Below, piece after piece: positions 58,623 to 64,000 of a stretch of DNA of 64,000 nt. Every line of letters begins with the position of its first letter. The stretch's first letter is position 1. The notes below the pieces were generated by a model. That model was not told the origin of the DNA. It was given only the letters and a program-made list of their open reading frames with translations, and did not search any database. A program made the translations under genes and the position numbers. The DNA lies in contig NZ_JAPIVT010000019.1 of assembly GCF_026239735.1 (NCBI RefSeq), positions 1-64,000 on the forward strand. The letters run 5' to 3'. This DNA comes from Pedobacter sp. MC2016-05 (GTDB lineage Bacteria > Bacteroidota > Bacteroidia > Sphingobacteriales > Sphingobacteriaceae).

Positions 58623-59793
58623 CTATTTCATGCTGATATTAGCTTTCATGAGGTAAACATTATAGGGTTCCCACTGCGACATAGTGAAGTATAAATGATC
58701 GTCGTTATTTTTTAACGGATAAATATAAGGACAGTATAATCCTTTAAATTGGTTAACATCGGCTAATATTTTTAGATTGCTCCAGGTTCCATTAATACTT
58801 TTGGCATCGCGATAAACCATGGCATGGAATTTACTTTTCGCCATTGGATCATAAGCTGAATCGTAGCTGTAAGCAATGATCCATCGCTTAAATTTCTTAT
58901 GATCTAGGAGGGAGGCCTCGCCAATGGGTCCGGGGATAATAGTGGTCGCTTTACCTTCATCAGCTTTGAACCACTTTTTCGAATCACCATTCCAATATTC
59001 GTATGGATCTAAATTCAGCATTTCTTTTTCCTTAATCCTGGCCAGATATCCAGGCCCACCACGACCGGCTAAGCTTCCTATCATATAAACAAAACCATCT
59101 TTCTTAGCATAATAGATCTGAGAAAACTTACTATTGCCATTAAAGGTTACTGACTCTTTTCTTGTCCAGGTTTTTCCGTCATCTGTTGAGGTATACAACG
59201 AAGAAAAGTTAGTAAGCCATCGGCTATTTTTACCGGCCCAATCATAAATGTTCATGTAATGCACATAATCTGTTTTACCTACTCGAATAGCTGCTGTTGG
59301 AATAGAGGTGTTGTATTTTTTAGGATTTGTCTTTCCACCAGCACAAATTTCTCGGGCACTTCCGTTTTCATCCAATACCATAGAATCAATTGTGATTCCA
59401 TCCTCCAGATTATTGTCGCTTGAAAATGCCAGAACATTTGATCGCCAATTAGCACCATTGCCACCGCCTTTACCATCTTTTTCAGCAATAAATTCTCTTC
59501 CATGAGTATCACCGAAAAAGATCCCGACTTTTGAACCTTCCATTTGCCAAAAAATTCCCAGATCAGTTCCACCAACATCATAGTCCTTTAAAGTATTATT
59601 CGGACTGGGAAGTTGTTCACCTTTGAGTGGTGTTCCTGTTAAACGAGCGATTTTTTGACATTACTCAATTGTAATTCAGGAGTTTGATTGTTTTGTGCCA
59701 AAGCGCAAAGGCTATTGAAATAAGGAAGGCAACGGCTAGACTAAAAGGTTTTAGTAGTTTATTAAATTGATACGGTGTCATATTGGTTTTCAT
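58623..59793 (-). pseudogene. DUF4185 gene with two homopolymer frameshifts
   Basis: The C-terminal 306 residues are intact from 59543 down to 58623 (VYGIFFGDTHG-type start, GRGGPGYLAR, KFKRWIIAYSYDSAY, HLYFTMSQWEPYNVYLM), and match exported DUF4185 proteins. Upstream the same frame continues without a start as ARLTGTPLKGEQLPSPN and DYDVGGTDLGIF, which are true N-terminal DUF4185 residues. The signal peptide MKTNMTPYQFNKLLKPFSLA starts at 59793 in a second frame, and a third frame links them (AQNNQTPELQLSNVKK). Adding one base in the AAA run (59700-59702) and one in the T6 run (59651-59656) restores a single 390-residue protein. This could be a true pseudogene or sequencing errors. DUF4185 proteins are bladed, probably glycan-acting or binding. 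Confidence 0.75.
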
Positions 59794-59954
59794 TTGGTTA
59801 GCAGACTAATGTAAGTATATTAGCTAAAAAATAAACCAATATAAATGATTTGTTACCGAACATTTCCTGCAAAAGTTACCGAGTTTTAAATATGGAGATT
59901 TCGAAACGTTTGTAGCTCTTTTTTGTTATTTTCATCTACATATTAATAGTTTCA

Positions 59955-61040
59955 ATGCGGAAGTTTTTACAAAGATTATTAGGTAAATGGGTAATTAGCC
60001 TCTCTAACAAGTTTGGTTCTCGACCTAATCAGATACGTATTCACGAAGCATTGACGAAACTTTATGAGACTATTTTGGGCGAGCCCGGCAAACGAGGACT
60101 GGTTTTCGATATGCAACCGGATGATAAGTTTATCATCTTTTCCGATCAGCATAAAGGCGCAAGAGACTATGCTGATGATTTCGCTCTGGCAGAGAAAAAC
60201 TATTTAGCGGCGCTTGCTCATTATCATCGAGAAAATTTTCATTACATCAACCTGGGAGATAGTGAAGAGCTATGGGAAAATTTAATGGAATCTGTAATTA
60301 AACACAATAAAGCTACTTTCGAGGCAGAGAAGGCATTTATACTCTCTGAATCGTTTACAAAAATATTCGGTAATCACGATTTGTATTGGGATAACGATCC
60401 ACTTGCTGGCCTCAACCTAAATAGAATTTACGGAAAAAAGATACCCATTTATGAGGGTGCGATTTTAAGAACGACTATAGCGAATAAAAAGTTAAATATT
60501 TTTCTCACTCATGGTCATCAAGGTGATTTACAAAGTGACGGAAATTGGTTTAGTAAGTGGTTTGTTAGTACAATTTGGGCACCTTTGCAATCGTTCTTGC
60601 GAATTAACCCTAATACTCCGGCTTATGATAATCAGCTTAAAACCGAACATAACAGCATGATGTATAGCTGGCAAATAAAACAACAAAATACCTCGCTGAT
60701 TACCGGGCATACGCATCAGCCAGTTTTTGCTTCGCTTACCCATTTGGAGCGGATCTATTTAAAGTTAAAAAGAGCGACCTTAAGTAATAATCAACAAGAA
60801 ATTGACTTATTAAATGCCGAATTGAAGAAAAGAATTCGGGAAGGGGATGAGGCGCCAGAATTTAAACAGTACAAACCGGGCTATTTTAATAGTGGTTGTT
60901 GTTGTTTTAGTGATGGCGACATTACGGGCATTGAAATTGAAAATGGAGTAATACGTTTAATCAAGTGGTCATTTCTGAAAAATGGAACTCCAGAAAGAAT
61001 TGCGCTTGAGGAAATGAGCTTGGCAGAATTGCTCGATTAA
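59955..61040 (+). CDS. Metallophosphoesterase
   Basis: 361 residues of the calcineurin-like fold. Metal motifs in order: Asp64-x-His66 in FSDQHKGARD, Asp102 in NLGDSEELW, GNHDLYWDN, LTHGHQGD and TGHTHQP. No signal peptide; the first 20 residues are basic (RKFLQRLLGKWVISLSNKFG) and may touch the membrane. UDP-diacylglucosamine hydrolase-like enzymes share this layout, but the sequence is longer, and the substrate cannot be told. C-terminus has CCC (NSGCCCFSDG), an unusual cysteine triplet. The stop abuts that of the convergent kinase gene. Confidence 0.88.
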   Translation: MRKFLQRLLGKWVISLSNKFGSRPNQIRIHEALTKLYETILGEPGKRGLVFDMQPDDKFIIFSDQHKGARDYADDFALAEKNYLAALAHYHRENFHYINLGDSEELWENLMESVIKHNKATFEAEKAFILSESFTKIFGNHDLYWDNDPLAGLNLNRIYGKKIPIYEGAILRTTIANKKLNIFLTHGHQGDLQSDGNWFSKWFVSTIWAPLQSFLRINPNTPAYDNQLKTEHNSMMYSWQIKQQNTSLITGHTHQPVFASLTHLERIYLKLKRATLSNNQQEIDLLNAELKKRIREGDEAPEFKQYKPGYFNSGCCCFSDGDITGIEIENGVIRLIKWSFLKNGTPERIALEEMSLAELLD

Positions 61041-62183
61041 TTATTTAATAGGCAGCTGAACAAAAAAAGTAGTGCCCTTATTTTTGCCTTCACTCTCTGC
61101 CCAAATTTTACCTTTATGCATATCTAAAAACATTTTTACAGCTGTAAGGCCCAAACCATTAGAATTTTCGCCATGAGTTGGTACGGCGCTTAGATCTGCA
61201 AATTTTATAAAAAGTCTTTCCAAATCAATATCATTTAAACCTACCCCTTCATCTTTAACAGCTATCGTAAGTAAATTTTCTTCTTGCTGATGCGACAATG
61301 TGATGCTTCTATTTTCAGGAGAAAATTTAATTGAATTATGTAAGATGTGATAAAACAACGCCGTTATCTTTTCATGGTCGCCAAAAATTTCTAAAGCCGA
61401 ATTTATTTTAATATCAAAGTTTTGACTTTTTTTATTAGCTAGTGGCGCTAGTTTTTGGGTAACCGAATTTAAAATTTCTCTGAGATCAATTTTATTTTTT
61501 TGTGGTTTAAACGAACCACTTACTTTTTTAGCCGAGCTTAAAATTTCGTTTAAACTAGCGACCATTTTTTTTGATTGCAAATTAATTTTTGAAGCAATCA
61601 AGCCCGCTTTTTCATCGATGTTTGGCATTCTACTCACCAATTCCGATTGCAGAGAAATAGTGGTCATCGGATTTTTTAAATCGTGAATGAGCACATGCAA
61701 GCGATCATCCTGTGCAGTTAGTGTTTGTCTGATGGCAATCCTGGTTTCTAATTTATCAATAACTAGTTCTGCTAATTTTGATAACATTTCTTTTTGTTTT
61801 TCCGTTGGTTCTGCCGTGATAGCGCCAAACACATAAAGCGCTCCAATTATAAAACGATCAGGAGATTTGATGGGTACAGCTATATATTTAGTTTGCTCAT
61901 CACTTTTAGAGCTATTATTTGTTGTTGCCGCCCCGTAGTTTAAGTATTCTGGAGATAGAAAACTATCATTCTTTGACAATTCAATCTTCTTTCCAACTTC
62001 CGATTTTATAAAAATATCATCGTTGGTTATAAAGCAAATTCCAGCATTTTCCACCTCAAAAATTGCAGCCGCCAACCAGCTAATATTGTCGTATGTGTGC
62101 TCTACTGGCGAATTTAAAATTTCATAATATAAAAGTTTTTCTAATCGACTGTTGCTATTAATTGGGATAATGTTTTCAGGCAT
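61041..62183 (-). CDS. GAF-domain sensor histidine kinase
   Basis: 380 residues, soluble. GAF domain (about 15-145, with ITNDDIFIKSE, YIAVPIKSPDRFIIGALYVF), then HisKA with phospho-acceptor His167 in LIHDLKNPMTTI, and HATPase with HNSIKFSP, VKDEGVGLND and NSNGLGLTAVKM. Asn and two Gly boxes are intact. It is similar in plan to the kinase at 31154 but clearly not its copy. No receiver or regulator gene is next to it. The stop codon abuts that of the metallophosphoesterase gene. Signal unknown. Confidence 0.9.
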   Translation of the reverse strand: MPENIIPINSNSRLEKLLYYEILNSPVEHTYDNISWLAAAIFEVENAGICFITNDDIFIKSEVGKKIELSKNDSFLSPEYLNYGAATTNNSSKSDEQTKYIAVPIKSPDRFIIGALYVFGAITAEPTEKQKEMLSKLAELVIDKLETRIAIRQTLTAQDDRLHVLIHDLKNPMTTISLQSELVSRMPNIDEKAGLIASKINLQSKKMVASLNEILSSAKKVSGSFKPQKNKIDLREILNSVTQKLAPLANKKSQNFDIKINSALEIFGDHEKITALFYHILHNSIKFSPENRSITLSHQQEENLLTIAVKDEGVGLNDIDLERLFIKFADLSAVPTHGENSNGLGLTAVKMFLDMHKGKIWAESEGKNKGTTFFVQLPIK

Positions 62184-62352
62184 GATTGTATTTTTAGAAT
62201 GCTGATCCCGATGAGAACAACAATAATGTTAAAGGTAAAGATTATCCTCAAAAAGGATAAAAAAAGAAACAATTATATAGTAAATTTAGTTAATATACAT
62301 ATTGAAAATATTCGGATAAAGAATTCGAATTAACGATCAAATCAACATAAAA

Positions 62353-63825
62353 ATGAGATTATACATCGAACGAAAACCCGTTAAGGTAAACCCCGATACC
62401 AAACGTGTTATTGCCCGTTTTTTTTTTAACGGAGAGGAAAGAGCACTTGAGGTGATCAGAAAAGTTTTAGAATTTTCTGACGAAAAAGTTTTCTCCTTAA
62501 TTTCGCCAATTCTGCAGGAATACTCAAAAAGACATAGGAATATCACAAAGATTTTAAATCGACATTGTAAAAAACTTAAAAAGCAGTTTACCATATTAAA
62601 TACTGATATGGAAGACCTTGATCAATATAAAAGGTTATTGATCGGTGCTTACTTTACACACGAATATTCAATTGAATCTGCTGCTTTTTTCAATCCCAGT
62701 ATTGTAGATGATCCTGATCAAACGGATTTAGTGGAAGGTGAGAAAAGAGTAATTATAAGCTTCAGGGCTGTTGGAGAAGGCCACATTTCATCGATTGTTT
62801 TCCGAAGGGCATTAATTGATAAAAATAATAATATTCAGGTGCTGCCAGTGGGCGATTATGTAGATGAGGCTGAGGTGGTGAAAAATGCAATTTATGTTAA
62901 AAAGCTTTTTCTTAAAAAAGCTGCTTACGCACAAATAGATCCTTCGGTTTTAGAGGAGATTGAGGCTAAATTGGATGATAAGTTTGAGTATACGGCATTA
63001 AGTAATATCATTAAAGATTCTAAAAGCTTACATAAAGATAACCCAGTCAAATCGATTGAATTCGATAAAGTGCTTTGGCTTTCTGATACCTACCACACAA
63101 TAAGTTTTTCTAAAGATACCGATATTTCCGATCGTGTTATTTTTCCGATCTCAGAATTTGAACGAAAAGGAATTGAAGATGCCAGGTTTGTAAAATTTAT
63201 AAAAGATGATGGAAGAGTGGTGTATTACGCCACTTACACCGCATTTGATGGATCGCTTATCATACCGAAATTGGTACAAACGGAGGATTTCTATGAATTT
63301 AAAGTGATTCCGCTTTATGGAGATGGTGCACAAAATAAAAATTTAGCATTATTCCCCCGTAAAATAAACGGGAAATATGTAATGATGAGTAGGATAGATG
63401 GGTGGAATAATTACATCATGTTCTCTGACAAAGTGAATGTTTGGGAAAATCCAATTTTGCTAAAACAGCCACGCTACTGTTGGGAGCTTGTACAAATAGG
63501 AAACTGTGGTTCGCCGATTGAAACTGACAAGGGTTGGTTGGTAATAACCCATGGTGTTGGCCCAATGAGGAGATATTGTATCGGGGCAGTGTTGTTAGAT
63601 TTAGACGACCCAACCAAAGAAATAGGACATTTAATGGAACCACTAATTATACCCAATAATGATGAGCGTGAAGGCTATGTTCCAAACGTGGTCTATTCTT
63701 GTGGATCAATAATCAGTAACGGCGAGCTTATTATCCCTTATGGTTTATCCGATTATAGTTCTTCATTCGCAACCGTAAATCTAGAGTTACTTCTAAATCG
63801 TTTATTAGAAAACAACGATAAATAG
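62353..63825 (+). CDS. Glycoside hydrolase family 130 protein (beta-mannoside phosphorylase/mannosidase type)
   Basis: 490 residues, no signal peptide. From about 140 on it has the five-bladed propeller of GH130: SIESAAFFNPSIVDDPDQTDL, ISFRAVGEGHISSIVFR, GIEDARFVKF, and NCGSPIETDKGWLVITHGVG. These carry the family's catalytic Asp and ligand Glu and His positions. The first 140 residues (MRLYIERKPVKVNPDTKRVI...) form an N-terminal extension as in the longer GH130 subgroup. GH130 proteins act on beta-mannosides, some on beta-1,2-mannose of yeast glycans. Cytoplasmic placement would fit phosphorolysis of imported sugars. A terminator follows. Confidence 0.85.
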   Translation: MRLYIERKPVKVNPDTKRVIARFFFNGEERALEVIRKVLEFSDEKVFSLISPILQEYSKRHRNITKILNRHCKKLKKQFTILNTDMEDLDQYKRLLIGAYFTHEYSIESAAFFNPSIVDDPDQTDLVEGEKRVIISFRAVGEGHISSIVFRRALIDKNNNIQVLPVGDYVDEAEVVKNAIYVKKLFLKKAAYAQIDPSVLEEIEAKLDDKFEYTALSNIIKDSKSLHKDNPVKSIEFDKVLWLSDTYHTISFSKDTDISDRVIFPISEFERKGIEDARFVKFIKDDGRVVYYATYTAFDGSLIIPKLVQTEDFYEFKVIPLYGDGAQNKNLALFPRKINGKYVMMSRIDGWNNYIMFSDKVNVWENPILLKQPRYCWELVQIGNCGSPIETDKGWLVITHGVGPMRRYCIGAVLLDLDDPTKEIGHLMEPLIIPNNDEREGYVPNVVYSCGSIISNGELIIPYGLSDYSSSFATVNLELLLNRLLENNDK

Positions 63826-63841
63826 TTAAACTCTAATGCAC

Positions 63842-63880
63842 AAAAAAAGGCTGAATCAGATGATGGATCAGCCTTTTTTT
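63842..63880. terminator. Bidirectional terminator
   Basis: Stem of 13 pairs (aaaaaaaggctga / tcagccttttttt), loop about 13 bases, T-run in both directions. It lies between the GH130 gene and the minus-strand gene at the edge. Confidence 0.9.
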
Positions 63881-63895
63881 ATTTACTCGAACAGT

Positions 63896-64000
63896 CTATT
63901 TTTCTACTTTTTCATTTTCTACTAACGGAGAAGATAACGTTGCATATTCAGCTTCGGCAGCCTTTAATACGGCTAGGTGGGAGATAAAATAAGCTAGCGT
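63896..64000 (-). CDS. Unknown protein, C-terminal end (cut by window edge)
   Basis: The last 34 codons plus stop (TAG, 63898-63896) of a minus-strand gene that continues beyond the window. The frame is open to the edge, reading LAYFISHLAVLKAAEAEYAT then a polar tail ending ENEKVEK. It ends just beside the bidirectional terminator, as a real gene should. Too little is visible to assign a family. Confidence 0.6.
   Translation of the reverse strand, partial: TLAYFISHLAVLKAAEAEYATLSSPLVENEKVEK

Noticed and set aside
59279..59581. 100-codon minus-strand frame
   Set aside because: It overlaps the DUF4185 domain in another frame and has methionine- and tryptophan-rich, non-protein-like content.
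1..64000. tRNA, rRNA or known riboswitch
   Set aside because: I looked in the longer gaps and found no tRNA T-loop pattern, no rRNA-like stretch and no riboswitch core that I recognise.

Overview
The window reads as chromosomal DNA of a low-GC Bacteroidota, most like a Pedobacter-type member of the Sphingobacteriaceae. Supporting signs are many secreted glycan-active enzymes, a bacterial alpha-2-macroglobulin next to PBP1C, a topoisomerase I with glycine/phenylalanine C-terminal repeats, few Shine-Dalgarno sites, occasional TAnnTTTG-type -7 boxes, and several short dispersed hairpin repeats. This assignment comes from protein content alone. No rRNA, tRNA, CRISPR array, transposase or integrase was seen.

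Layout. 1-6 kb: end of a DUF2264 gene, a secreted BNR-type protein, small unknown proteins, a lone cyanophycinase, a duplicated membrane protein (DUF6766) and a Tat-exported DUF4142 protein. 6-21.3 kb: a secreted PHP-like protein, then a block that looks stress and sensing related. It holds catalase-peroxidase KatG with an OxyR-like site upstream, a YetF/DUF421 protein, a two-gene operon of a kinase-less bacteriophytochrome followed by a 1608-residue CheB-CheR-PAS-histidine kinase, an SDR dehydrogenase and a GH15 enzyme. 21.4-31 kb: mnmA, then GH92, GH76 and GH125 enzymes of alpha-mannan breakdown. An orphan pair related to contractile injection systems (DUF4255 plus tail sheath) lies between GH92 and GH76. 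31-35 kb: a GAF histidine kinase overlapping a 63-residue partner, then an overlapping pair of an alkylglycerol monooxygenase-like protein and a YhhN lysoplasmalogenase-like protein. 35-43 kb: PBP1C and a thioester alpha-2-macroglobulin, separated by an inverted pair of C-rich repeats.

43.5-53 kb: small proteins, topA, a serine hydrolase lipoprotein, glutathione peroxidase, aquaporin, an MBL hydrolase, and a divergent MarR/MFS pair with a palindromic candidate operator. 53-64 kb: GH2 and GH30 enzymes, mannonate dehydratase with higher GC than its neighbours, a DUF4185 gene broken by two single-base homopolymer shifts, a metallophosphoesterase, another GAF histidine kinase, a GH130 protein and the end of an unknown gene.

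Together the glycosidases (GH92, GH76, GH125, GH130, GH30, GH2) fit use of fungal cell-wall mannan, N-glycans and perhaps beta-1,6-glucan. No SusC/SusD transporter pair lies in the window. The least explained items are the orphan DUF4255-sheath pair, the split phytochrome signalling operon and the ether-lipid pair. Functions of the small acidic proteins are unknown.
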